Assembly (NCBI RefSeq): GCF_022512515.1
Contig: NZ_JAKWBK010000001.1
Location: 930,001-994,000, forward strand
Direction: 5' to 3'
Length of the DNA stretch: 64,000 nucleotides
From: Paraniabella hibiscisoli
GTDB taxonomy: Bacteria > Bacteroidota > Bacteroidia > Chitinophagales > Chitinophagaceae
In this document: positions 49,627 to 57,882 of the stretch, piece by piece
How positions within the stretch are numbered: the stretch's first letter is position 1
Layout of the letters: the number at the start of each line of letters is the position of its first letter
Program-made: the position numbers and the translations under genes
Notes under the pieces: generated by a model
The model's input: the letters and a program-made list of their open reading frames with translations, nothing else
What the model was told of the DNA's origin: nothing
The model's database searches: none

Positions 49627-50405
49627 TTGGAACAGAAAAAAATATATACTTTTTATCAGATTTTCACCTGGGTACTCCTTCTCATGCAGATAGCCTGGTG
49701 CGTGAGAAGCTCATTGTTCAATTCCTGAATGAAATTGAAGATAAAGCAGCGGAGATCTTTATTGTAGGTGATATGTTCGACTTCTGGTATGAGTATAAAT
49801 ATGTTGTGCCCAAAGGATACGTAAGGTTGCTGGGCAAGCTGGCACAACTTTCTGACAAAGGAATACAGCTACACTTTTTTGTGGGCAATCATGATATGTG
49901 GATGACCGATTACCTGCAACAGGAGCTGAACATGCCGGTGTATTTTGAGCCAAAAGAATTTAACTGGAATGGCAAACAATTTTTGATTGGTCATGGCGAC
50001 GGATTGGGCCCCGGTGATAAAGGTTACAAAAGACTAAAGAAAGTTTTCAGAAACCCGGTATGTCAGTGGGCATTTGGTGTGTTGCCACCCCAGATCGGCA
50101 TTGGCGTAGCCAACTATATGAGTCGCCGAAGCCGGGCTAAAACGGGTAGCTCGGAAGAAGTATTCCTGGGAGCAGACAAGGAATGGCTGGTACAATACTG
50201 TAAACAAAAGCTGCAGGAAAAGCATTTCGATTTTTTTGTTTTCGGACACAGACATTTACCCATCGACTTTCGTCTTACCGCAGACAGCCGTTATATCAAC
50301 CTCGGAGATTGGATCAGCTTTTATACCTACGCAGTATTCGACGGGAATGATATGCAGCTGTTATCGTATCAACATAATGATCATAAAATAGTACGCAACC
50401 ATTGA
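49627..50405 (+). CDS. lpxH: UDP-2,3-diacylglucosamine diphosphatase (LpxH-like)
   Basis: Hydrolyses UDP-2,3-diacylglucosamine to lipid X in lipid A synthesis, at the inner membrane surface. Repaired length is about 259 aa. Calcineurin-like metal motifs in order: FLSDFHLG, VGDMFDFWYEYK, FFVGNHDMWM, LIGHGDGLGPGD and VFGHRHLPID. The first motif is hidden because the T-run near 49650-49654 is one base short; repair extends the gene to a TTG start at 49627, there being no upstream ATG in frame. The stop TGA overlaps the TTG start of the next gene, so the two are translationally coupled. Confidence 0.92.
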
Positions 50406-51212
50406 GACGTTTAATTATCCTATTTTTTTATTTGCTGTCAGCCTTTTGGCTGAAAGTCAGCCTATATCTCCCGGGCCGATGTTAAAAAATATACCGGGCA
50501 ATTATGTTTCTTTCTCGGTAGATAACCTGGACAACATTTACCTGCTCGGCGCTTCCAACCAGCTTAAAAAGCTGAATGCCAACGGTGATTCGGTTTCCGT
50601 TTTCAACGATATTAAAAAATTTGGAGAAGCCAGCCTGGTGGACGTTTCCAACCCGGTTAAGATACTACTCTATTATAAAGGCTTTTCAACTATTGCCATA
50701 TTAGATGGTATGCTGAACCTGAAAAACACCATCGACCTGCGCCGGCAAAATATTTTTAATGTTACTGCCGTAGGACTTTCTTATGATGGAAAGATCTGGA
50801 TGTACGACGATATGGACAATGTATTGAAAAACTCGACGACGAGGGCAAGGTAATCTTTAAAACCTCCGATTTTCGCCAGGTCTTTGACAAAGCACTGACG
50901 CCGGTGAAAATTTTTGATCAGAACCGTTTAGTATATCTCTACGATTCGCTGCAGGGCATTTTTGTATTTGATTATTATGGTGCTTATAAAAATAAGATAG
51001 ACATAACCCGCTGGAGCCATTTGCGAATAGCCGACCAACTGATTACCGGTGTTGCCAATAGTAAACTATACAGCTATAATGTATCTACATTCAAATACGA
51101 TGAGTGGCCCATCCCGGAAAACATGCTTACCTATCGCCAGCTTTTGTTGAAAGAGGGGAAATTATATGCGCTGGGAAAAGCCGGATTGGAAATGTACCGC
51201 CTGCATAGATAG
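50402..51212 (+). CDS. beta-propeller-like exported protein of unknown function
   Basis: Repaired length is about 270 aa. A signal peptide appears after repair (MRRLIILFFYLLSAFLAESQ); the start is a TTG overlapping the lpxH stop. The body shows repeated strand patterns with aromatic-Asp turns (FSVDNLDNIYLLGASNQLKK, GLSYDGKIWMYDDMDN, VYLYDSLQGIFVFDYYG, KLYALGKAGLEMYRL) as in NHL or WD-like propellers. Two breaks near 50442 and 50830 each close with one base. Similar genes often follow lpxH in this group, but their role is unknown; a link to envelope work is inferred from coupling. Confidence 0.72.
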
Positions 51213-51607
51213 CAATATCACCCCTTTTACCGATGCCAAATGGTTAAGCTGGAATTTTTTTTGAAAAAATGCAAAGAAAATTTTGCTTACTTTTTATTTG
51301 CCCAAAAGAACGTTCGCAATATTGGTGTAGCATTATTTACACACTCATTTTCTGACAAAATATTAAATAGCCCTTCACAAATCAATACCACCAGGGGTTA
51401 TCCAAAAAGTGGTACACGCACTCGCTGCAGTTGTGTAAATTATTCTACACTCGTTTCGCTGAAATGCTTACCTGTGTTAGGTTACAGCGTACTATCCTAT
51501 CCTCTTCCTGAGCCAGACCGATCACTTTTTGGTACACTAATTGGATTATTCATTCCAAAGAAATCAGTACCTATTTAAAAATATGTAACCTCTAAAAACG
51601 AATAAAA
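51213..51607. other. 395-base gap before the stress gene block
   Basis: No gene that I can support; the one open frame (51240-51578) has no start signal, no family resemblance and low-complexity content. It holds a 10-bp inverted repeat CCAAAAAGTG/CACTTTTTGG (51402-51411 and 51523-51532), and each arm is followed by a GTACAC word. No TAnnTTTG promoter is visible, so the DUF2383 gene may use another sigma factor. Confidence 0.4.
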
Positions 51608-52066
51608 ATGGAACACAAAGCTTGCATTGATGCATTAAATGATCTTATTCAAATTAATAACGATCGTATTGTTGGGTATCAAAAAGGCATAGAAGAGCTG
51701 AAAGACGGTCAGGACGCAGATTTAAAATCTTTATTCAATTCTATGATCGGTGAAAGTACAGAGCACAAGAAAGAGCTGGAGGACCTGGTGGTGGAGTATG
51801 GCGGATCTCCGGCAGATGGCACTACTACTTCAGGCAAATTGTACCGGGCCTGGATGGATGTGAAAGCTGTTTTTACCGGTGGAGACAGGGAAACCGTATT
51901 AAACAATTGCGAAGCGGGTGAAGATGCTGCTCAGAAAGCCTATCAAATGGCTTTGGATGACGAAGAAGTAATGCCACGTACTAAAGACCTGATCCGCAAA
52001 CAAAAATCGGCGCTTAAGGCATCACACGACCAGATCAGGAACCTGCGAGATGCAGTTATACATTAG
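51608..52066 (+). CDS. PA2169-type four-helix-bundle protein (DUF2383)
   Basis: 152 aa, intact, all helical: CIDALNDLIQINNDRIVGYQ, SLFNSMIGESTEHKKELEDLV, GKLYRAWMDVKAVFTGGDR, then two C-terminal helices. This is the ferritin-like DUF2383 family, without a full set of metal ligands that I can assign. Members are often induced by general stress. It opens a block of stress-type genes (52147-54242). A hairpin terminator follows at 52085-52110. Confidence 0.87.
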   Translation: MEHKACIDALNDLIQINNDRIVGYQKGIEELKDGQDADLKSLFNSMIGESTEHKKELEDLVVEYGGSPADGTTTSGKLYRAWMDVKAVFTGGDRETVLNNCEAGEDAAQKAYQMALDDEEVMPRTKDLIRKQKSALKASHDQIRNLRDAVIH

Positions 52067-52084
52067 GCAAACTCCATATAAATC

Positions 52085-52110
52085 AGGCGGCGAAATTTAT
52101 TTCGTCGCCT
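52085..52110 (+). terminator. terminator of the DUF2383 gene
   Basis: Stem AGGCGGCGAAAT/ATTTCGTCGCCT (one G-T pair) with a 2-nt loop, followed by TTCC, 18 bases after the stop. The U-tract is weak. Confidence 0.65.
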
Positions 52111-52146
52111 TTCCTCTCACCCCTTCTAATCATTTAACTTAATAAT

Positions 52147-52368
52147 ATGCGCATATTTCATAATAATACTAACAGCGACCAGGAAAGTGGATCTGCTATC
52201 CCGGTTTTATTTACGGGAAGCTCTATTGCCTACCTCACAAACATCAATACGTCGATTAACCTGGCTGAATGGCAATGGCATGAAGAGGTAATTGACGGAA
52301 GGCGTACGCGTATTGTTACCGATAAATTACAGGACGAACTGGAGATTTATCCTGTCGGAGCTTTTTAG
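52147..52368 (+). CDS. small conserved-looking protein of unknown function
   Basis: 73 aa, intact, acidic-neutral, no signal or membrane segment. Sequence features: PVLFTGSSIAYLTNINTSI in the centre and WQWHEEVIDGRRTRIVTDK near the end, suggesting a small beta fold. Not recognised. It has a plausible AT-rich upstream region and sits between two stress-family genes, which makes a real gene more likely than chance. Confidence 0.55.
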   Translation: MRIFHNNTNSDQESGSAIPVLFTGSSIAYLTNINTSINLAEWQWHEEVIDGRRTRIVTDKLQDELEIYPVGAF

Positions 52369-52468
52369 TTTTAATCAGTTCCTTTTAGAATGCTGAATGA
52401 TCAGCGCTAATAATTTGTTCTAACCCATTTAATATATTCTAATCCATTAATTTTTAAACCTTATCATT

Positions 52469-53071
52469 ATGGCAAAAGCAAAAAGGCCGCCCCTCAAAAA
52501 ACAGCTCGGCCAGCAGGCAAAGCAGCCGCAAAAAAATCACCCGCAAAAAAGGTAGCTGCAAAAAAGTAGCTCCCAAAAAAGATGCGGCTACAGAATTGAG
52601 GGAGCTATTTGAGCATGGATTAAAAGACATTTATTGGGCTGAAAAAGCACTCACCAAAGCTCTTCCTAAAATGCAGAAAAATGCTACTTCTCCAGATCTT
52701 CAAAATGCTATTGCTACACACCTGGAGGAAACCCGCGGACATGTAACTATTGTAGAAGCGGTTTTTGAATCGATTGGGAAAAAGGCAAAGGCTGAAAAGT
52801 GCGATGCCATGCAGGGGTTAATAGAAGAGGGAGATAGTATTTTAAAAGAAACTTCGCCGGGGCCTGTGCGTGATGCGGGAATCATAGCAGCTGCCCAAAA
52901 AGTAGAACATTACGAAATAGCTACTTACGGCACATTGGCTACTTACGCTAAAACCTTAGGTGAAAAAACAGCCCTTGATCACTTACTGAAGATCTTAGCG
53001 CAGGAAAAAATTGTGATGAAACACTCACAGAGTTAGCTAAGGGTGGAATTAATATAGATGCTATGGAATAA
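52469..53071 (+). CDS. YciF-family ferritin-like protein (DUF892) with H1-like N-terminal tail
   Basis: Repaired length is about 201 aa. The first 43 residues, after repair of two A-runs (near 52484 and 52560), are a Lys-Ala-Pro tail of the type KKSPAKKVAAKKVAPKK, like eukaryotic histone H1 tails and bacterial HU/H1-like proteins. The rest is DUF892: TELRELFEHGLKDIYWAEKA, THLEETRGHVTIVEAVF and VEHYEIATYGTLATYAK, with conserved Glu and His residues for a di-metal site. A third break near 53010 restores the ending GGINIDAME. The tail should bind nucleic acid; oxidative or nutritional stress protection of DNA is inference. Confidence 0.85.
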
Positions 53072-53096
53072 TTGTTATTACTACTCCATAGCAAGG

Positions 53097-53119
53097 GGTT
53101 GCAACAAGTTGTTGCAGCC
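53097..53119 (+). terminator. terminator of the YciF-family gene
   Basis: Stem GGTTGCAACA/TGTTGCAGCC (one mismatch) with a 3-nt loop, followed by TTTTTATT, 25 bases after the stop. Confidence 0.75.
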
Positions 53120-53173
53120 TTTTTATTAATAGTCTTCTATTTAGAAGAAGATGGTTTTCTTCAAAGGCGGGCA

Positions 53174-53614
53174 CTATGCCGCCGCAACATTAACGGCAAC
53201 CAGTCCTTTGGGGCCCTGCTGCACTTCAAAAACTACTTTTAGGTTTTGCTGTAAATCAACCATTGAAGAATTAATGTGCACGAAAATACTTTCCTGCGTA
53301 CGGGTATCCTTAATAAAGCCATAACCTTTGCTGCTATCGAAAAATGTAACGATACCATTTCGCTGAGTAACAGCTTCCTCATTCAGCTCCCTGCTATTAG
53401 CCACTGTAGGTGGTATAGGTAACGATGAAGGACGTTTGTCTTTAGGTGGAGGCGTATCTGATAAATTTCCAAACTCATCCACATAAGCCATCATTTCATC
53501 AAGGCTTTTTCCTTTAGAGGTATTTTCTTTACGCTCCTGCTTTTTCTCGTCTTTCTGCTTTTTAGCATTTCTCTTTTTCTGTTCTCTTTCCCTTTTGTTC
53601 CAGGTTTCTCCCAT
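53174..53614 (-). CDS. cold-shock-domain protein with long basic N-terminus
   Basis: 146 aa, intact. N-terminal 35 residues are almost all charged (MGETWNKREREQKKRNAKKQ and more), then a linker with a Pro-rich patch, then a cold-shock domain (about 83-146) with RNGIVTFFDSSKGYGFIKD (RNP1) and ESIFVHINSSMVD (RNP2). Binds single-stranded RNA or DNA. It is longer than CspA (about 70 aa) because of the tail. It has its own promoter and lies downstream of the RRM and 53670 genes on the same strand, together a small RNA-binding block. Confidence 0.88.
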   Translation of the reverse strand: MGETWNKREREQKKRNAKKQKDEKKQERKENTSKGKSLDEMMAYVDEFGNLSDTPPPKDKRPSSLPIPPTVANSRELNEEAVTQRNGIVTFFDSSKGYGFIKDTRTQESIFVHINSSMVDLQQNLKVVFEVQQGPKGLVAVNVAAA

Positions 53615-53655
53615 TAAAATGTTTTAGATTGTTTAAGATTAATAAAATTGCACAA

Positions 53656-53663
53656 CAAAGATA
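53656..53663 (-). promoter_or_regulatory. -7 element TATCTTTG of the cold-shock-domain gene
   Basis: Exact TAnnTTTG match on the minus strand, 41 bases before the ATG at 53614, just before the end of the upstream gene. Confidence 0.5.
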
Positions 53664-53669
53664 AGCACC

Positions 53670-53924
53670 TTACTTAGCTGATGCCGTAAGTTTTGTAAAC
53701 GAAGCACCATTAAACAGGCGGGATAATTCTACATCACCCGTTTGCTCCCATTGTTTCATATTCTTAACATTTACAACGCGCCAAAAGTTTTTAGCTTTTA
53801 ACTCGTCGTAATCTCTATGGTTAACAAAAAGGCCAGTTACAGTAGACCTGTCTTTAAAATGTACATTAACAACTTTAGCGGTTGTTTTTGTTTCCAGGAA
53901 TTTTTCTATCGATAAACTATCCAT
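53670..53924 (-). CDS. small protein of unknown function in the RNA-binding block
   Basis: 84 aa, intact. Begins MDSLSIEKFLETKTTAKVV and contains VHFKDRSTVTGLFVNHRDYD, which looks like a strand-turn-strand similar to Sm-like or SH3-like small folds, then FWRVVNVKNMKQWEQ. I know similar small proteins next to RRM genes in Bacteroidota, with no proven function. It lies between the RRM gene and the cold-shock gene. Confidence 0.65.
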   Translation of the reverse strand: MDSLSIEKFLETKTTAKVVNVHFKDRSTVTGLFVNHRDYDELKAKNFWRVVNVKNMKQWEQTGDVELSRLFNGASFTKLTASAK

Positions 53925-53966
53925 ATATAAATCTTTTAAAATGTTCTGCCATAACTGGCACCTTTT

Positions 53967-54242
53967 TTACCAACGGCTGTTAGAATAACCCGTTTTTTCT
54001 TCTTTTGGACGAGCTTCTATTACTTTAATAGAGCGGCCATCCTGCATAGTACCATTTAAGTCTTTAATGGCTTTTTGAGCAGAATCTTCATCAGCCATTT
54101 CAACAAAACCAAAGCCACGACTCTGTTTAGTGAATTTATCAGTTATAACTCTTGCTGAGTCAACTGCTCCGTAAGACGAAAATAATTCGGTAAGGTCTTC
54201 TGTACTGAAGCTGTACCCAAGATTGGACACGTAAATGTTCAT
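53967..54242 (-). CDS. RNA-recognition-motif (RRM) protein
   Basis: 91 aa, intact. Single RRM: RNP2 in MNIYVSNLGYSFSTEDLTEL, RNP1 in TKQSRGFGFVEMADED, then AIKDLNGTMQDGRSIKVIE, with a short charged tail ending GYSNSRW. These small RRM proteins are typical of cyanobacteria and Bacteroidota and are often cold-induced. ATG at 54242 is the domain start; an upstream ATG adds 23 unrelated residues. The promoter at 54350-54357 gives a leader of about 100 nt, longer than usual here, which fits cold-regulated mRNAs. Confidence 0.93.
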   Translation of the reverse strand: MNIYVSNLGYSFSTEDLTELFSSYGAVDSARVITDKFTKQSRGFGFVEMADEDSAQKAIKDLNGTMQDGRSIKVIEARPKEEKTGYSNSRW

Positions 54243-54349
54243 TTGTAAATTTTTTAATTTTTGAAATAGATTCGAGGAAATGGCAAACTTGTAAAACAAA
54301 GGTGGGAACACAAGGTGTTTACAACGAGCAGTAACTCAAATTAACAATG

Positions 54350-54357
54350 CAAATATA
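54350..54357 (-). promoter_or_regulatory. -7 element TATATTTG of the RRM gene
   Basis: Exact TAnnTTTG match on the minus strand, 107 bases before the ATG at 54242, implying a long 5' leader. Confidence 0.5.
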
Positions 54358-54526
54358 CAATTATTACTTCACATAAGGGTATTTTTTTAAAAAATCAACA
54401 TTTTACCCAGTTTATTTTAACAAATTCTCAATCATTATACACATAAATAGCAGTAGATTGCAGCCCTGCTGCGTTATTTCTTCAAATACATGGCCTGTTC
54501 CCATTTTATTTATCTAATTTACCGCA

Positions 54527-55576
54527 ATGAAGTCTTTGCAAAATCTCACCGACCCTGTATATAATGCTGATTATCAGCCAACAGCCTATGATCGGCTTTG
54601 GCTCAAGTTAATGAACGATAAGCGGGACCTTCCGTTTATTCATTTGTTGACTCTTATTCATCTTACCGTTTTTCCGTTGGCCATACTTTTGTTTACTAAT
54701 ATTCTTACAGGATGGATCTGGTGGGCGGTTGCAGTTGTCTACTTCTACATAGCCCAGCTTTATTTTAAGGGGCGCTTTGGCCTGATGTTTCATTGTATGT
54801 GTCATCGAAAAGTTTTCAAAAAGCCTTACCAATGGTTGCATACGTACATTACATGGATTGTTTGCCCGCTTTTTGGACATGCACCTGAAGGTTATTTTAG
54901 TCATCACATGGGTATGCATCACGTAGAAAATAATAATGAAGAAGATACCAGCAGTACCATGCATTATCAGCGGGATAGTGTGGTTGATTTCATCAAATAT
55001 TTTCTAAACTTTATCTTCCTGGGTGTTATTAATACGATTCAGTATTTGTTCAATCGTAAAAGAAAAAAATTATATACCCGCCTCACATTAGGCGAATATG
55101 TGTATATGGCTTTTTGCATTGCAATGTGCTTTGTAAATTTTAAAGCTACAATGCTTGTGTTTATTGTTCCTTTATTGTTTGCGAGGCTGGTAATGATGTT
55201 AGGCAACTGGACTCAACATTCTTTTATAGACGCTAAGGATCCGGATAATTTATATACTAATTCTATCAATTGTATTAATACGGTGTATAACCATACCTGC
55301 TGGAACGATGGGTACCACATTATCCACCACATCAGACCAGGCTTGCATTATACCGAAATGCCCGCAGAGTTTTTAAAACGAAAAGATGAGTTTGCGGCGC
55401 GAAAAGCGATCGTTTTCGATGGCATTCATTACCTGCATATATTTATTTACCTGATGACCAAGCAATACCATAAACTTGCAGACAACCTGGTAAATATCAA
55501 CGGTATGTTTGATACCCGGGAGCAGGCCATACAGGTAATGCGGGAGCGCACTCAAAAATGTTATAGACCGTTATAG
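54527..55576 (+). CDS. fatty-acid-desaturase-family membrane protein
   Basis: 349 aa, intact. Several membrane helices (HLLTLIHLTVFPLAILLFT, WWAVAVVYFYIAQ, IKYFLNFIFLGVINT) and histidine-rich di-iron boxes: MFHCMCHRKVF, FSHHMGMHHVEN and the C-terminal NDGYHIIHHIRPG. Introduces double bonds, or hydroxylates, lipid chains in the membrane. The substrate is not visible. Neighbouring cold-shock and RRM genes would fit membrane adjustment to cold, but they are transcribed separately. Confidence 0.88.
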   Translation: MKSLQNLTDPVYNADYQPTAYDRLWLKLMNDKRDLPFIHLLTLIHLTVFPLAILLFTNILTGWIWWAVAVVYFYIAQLYFKGRFGLMFHCMCHRKVFKKPYQWLHTYITWIVCPLFGHAPEGYFSHHMGMHHVENNNEEDTSSTMHYQRDSVVDFIKYFLNFIFLGVINTIQYLFNRKRKKLYTRLTLGEYVYMAFCIAMCFVNFKATMLVFIVPLLFARLVMMLGNWTQHSFIDAKDPDNLYTNSINCINTVYNHTCWNDGYHIIHHIRPGLHYTEMPAEFLKRKDEFAARKAIVFDGIHYLHIFIYLMTKQYHKLADNLVNINGMFDTREQAIQVMRERTQKCYRPL

Positions 55577-55594
55577 GGCAGGTACATTCATTTA

Positions 55595-56136
55595 CTATTG
55601 CGGCTCGTAAATAAGCTGCACTACCCCCGATTGAAACACATTGGTCTTAATCAGTTTTAGCGCTATGCGTTCTTCCAGGTCTTCAAACAAAGGTTTGCCG
55701 GCGCCCAGTGCTATGGGATGAACCGAGATGCGGTAAATATCAATCAATCTTTCCTGTATAAAAGTTTTAATAAGGCTGGCGCCTCCATAGAGCCAAATGT
55801 CTTTTCCTTTTTCGTTTTTAATGGAAGACACTGCGGCGGCTATACCCGACCGGATAAATATAGCTTTGTCATCTTGCCTGTGCTGGCTGGAAAACACTAT
55901 TTTTTCTTTTCGTGCACAGCGCTCCATAGGTTTCGCTCTGCCTCCGATGCTTCTGCATTGGGTTGGTAATTTCCCCAGGCATCATAGCTCACGCGACCAT
56001 AAAAAATGGTATCAATGCCCGCCAAAAAACCATCAAAGTCCATATCGTCATCCATAATGCACCAGTCAATTTCGCCATTGGGCCCCTCAATAAATCCGTC
56101 GAGGGTTACAGCAAGGTCTAGTATTACTTTTTTCAT
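55595..56136 (-). CDS. dihydrofolate reductase-family (RibD C-terminal-like) protein
   Basis: Repaired length is about 180 aa. Begins MKKVILDLAVTLDGFIEGPN, with FLAGIDTIFYGRVSYDAWG and IWLYGGASLIKTFIQERL, the signature of the RibD_C/YyaP-YwjB group rather than of true FolA. These are NADPH-binding reductases of uncertain substrate. The A-run near 55900-55905 (plus-strand T-run) is one base short; repair joins HEKKK to IVFSSQHRQ. It converges with the desaturase gene, with an 18-base gap. Confidence 0.87.
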
Positions 56137-56158
56137 AATCGAACAATTTTATCCAATT

Positions 56159-57175
56159 CTATTTTGTTAGCTTTTTGAATTTTTGAATCGTATTTCCCAG
56201 AATATCGCCCACATAAATATTGCCCTCGCTATCTGTTGCCAGATCGTGATACCAGGTAACAGGACCCTTATAAAAACCACTACGGCCTATTCTTGTTTGA
56301 AGCTTGCCATCTGTGTCGAAAACTAAAATATCAGATCCGCGGTGTTTCATCTTTAAAAAAGCAACATCATCAGATGCAAACATTTGTAATCCTGTAGGAT
56401 CCCAATCAACCGAATTAACGGCTCCCCAGTTTCCTGATAATTGCTTTATAAAAGTACCGACCGCATTAAATACCTGTATCCTGTTATTTTCCCGGTCTGC
56501 CACATATACCCATCCTTTATTGTTGATAGTTATACCATGCGGAATATTGAACTCACCGGGTTGATTGCCTTTTGTACCCCATTGCGACAGGTATTTCCCA
56601 TCGGCCGTAAACCGGAGTATCCTGCTATTTCCATAACCATCACTCACATAAAACGACCCATCATCAGCAACTGCAACACCTGTGGGCATATTAAAATGTG
56701 CGCTATCATTACCAGCAACGCCAGCTTCTCCTAGTTGCAACAAAAGTCTTCCCTCATGGCTAAACTTAAATACCTGGTGTAAGCCCAAATCTGTTATCCA
56801 TAAATTATTTTCACGATCTACCGTAAGCCCGTGAGGCATTATAAACAGCTGATCGCCCCAGCTATGCAAGAGCTTACCATTATCCTTATTAATAAAAAGC
56901 ACTGTTTTTTGTTTGATAAGATCTTGCGGCATCGGGCCAAATAAAGGCCACTTACGATCAGCCCGGTGTAATACCACCACATTCTTGTTCGTATCGAGAG
57001 CAATGCCTGTAGGATTACCTAATTTAACTGAGGACGGCAAAGAAGGCCAGTTTGTATCTAACCGGTACCGGGTTATTCTATCTGATCCCAAACCCTTTTT
57101 AAGGGGCTGTAATAAAAAAGCTATGATAAGTAAAGCCGTTATTCCTAATAAAATATAGATGGTTTTTTTTATCAT
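56159..57175 (-). CDS. peptidyl-alpha-hydroxyglycine amidating lyase-like NHL-repeat protein
   Basis: 338 aa, intact. N-terminal membrane anchor (MIKKTIYILLGITALLIIAFLL), then a six-bladed NHL propeller: GIALDTNKNVVVLHRADR, FIMPHGLTVDRENNLWITD, MPTGVAVADDGSFYVSDGYG, IPHGITINNKGWVYVADREN and HDLATDSEGNIYVGDILG. The pattern matches the PAL domain of peptide-amidating enzymes. Bacterial homologues are not shown to amidate peptides. It faces the periplasm by prediction. Stands alone. Confidence 0.82.
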   Translation of the reverse strand: MIKKTIYILLGITALLIIAFLLQPLKKGLGSDRITRYRLDTNWPSLPSSVKLGNPTGIALDTNKNVVVLHRADRKWPLFGPMPQDLIKQKTVLFINKDNGKLLHSWGDQLFIMPHGLTVDRENNLWITDLGLHQVFKFSHEGRLLLQLGEAGVAGNDSAHFNMPTGVAVADDGSFYVSDGYGNSRILRFTADGKYLSQWGTKGNQPGEFNIPHGITINNKGWVYVADRENNRIQVFNAVGTFIKQLSGNWGAVNSVDWDPTGLQMFASDDVAFLKMKHRGSDILVFDTDGKLQTRIGRSGFYKGPVTWYHDLATDSEGNIYVGDILGNTIQKFKKLTK

Positions 57176-57426
57176 GAGGTGTATGGCTTCAAAGAAAAAT
57201 CAATTATGTGTTCCATCCAAAACTTTACTTCAATGTATTTCATTTTACTGACAACGTGTTATTTAGTGTGACTGATAACCTGCTGCAGTTTAATGCTGCT
57301 TGCTGCAAATTGGCATACCTTTTTAATTCTGTTTTTTCGCTGGCCAGTCCCTTTCAGAGCATACCCTATTTCAGCTATCTTCGTTTCGCCAAATTTTATT
57401 AGCTTGCCCCGGTAAACATTTTTTCT

Positions 57427-57825
57427 ATGAAGAAAGAAGAAATTCCACAGGATGATGGCGCTTTAGGCCGCATAGCCAAAGAAGTAACTTATGTGGTAGG
57501 CGCAGATGGTAAATATGAAACAGCCCAAAGCACCGGCTGGGACGTAAAAACAGACGCACTGAATGTGGCCTGGGGAGAAGTAAATAGTAAAATAGAGGCT
57601 GCGCGACAAAAAGTGTTAAATGGCGAAGCCAGTCCCCTGCTGTATTTCATGGAAAAGAAAATTATGGACCTTTCTATACTGTCGGCTTATACCGGCTATT
57701 GGAAATGGACCATCAAAAAACACATGAAGCCTTCAGTATTCAGTAAGCTGTCTGAAGAAAAACTGAAAAAATACGCTGAGCTTTTTGAGGTAGGTGTAGA
57801 TGAGCTGAAAAAACCATTTGGTTGA
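57427..57825 (+). CDS. helical protein of unknown function, partner of the BtrH-fold gene
   Basis: 132 aa, intact, no signal. N-terminal half includes LNVAWGEVNSKIEAARQKVL and PLLYFMEKKIMDLSILSAYT; the C-terminal half is IKKHMKPSVFSKLSEEKLKK and YAELFEVGVDELKKPF, which has the look of a small helix-turn-helix-like bundle. Not recognised, but the same pairing with a BtrH-domain gene seems common in Bacteroidota from memory. It is 57 bases upstream of that gene on the same strand, so an operon is likely. The 250 bases before it hold no visible gene. Confidence 0.65.
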   Translation: MKKEEIPQDDGALGRIAKEVTYVVGADGKYETAQSTGWDVKTDALNVAWGEVNSKIEAARQKVLNGEASPLLYFMEKKIMDLSILSAYTGYWKWTIKKHMKPSVFSKLSEEKLKKYAELFEVGVDELKKPFG

Positions 57826-57882
57826 TCTTATTATACCTCTTAAGCCAACGCCTTTAATTAAAAACAAGAAATCAAACATAAT

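Noticed and set aside
51240..51578. 112-residue open frame in the gap before the DUF2383 gene
   Set aside because: No recognisable domain, no start signal and unusual composition; likely chance.
57208..57402. 64-residue open frame upstream of the 57427 gene
   Set aside because: No family resemblance, Phe-rich random-looking sequence in AT-rich intergenic DNA.
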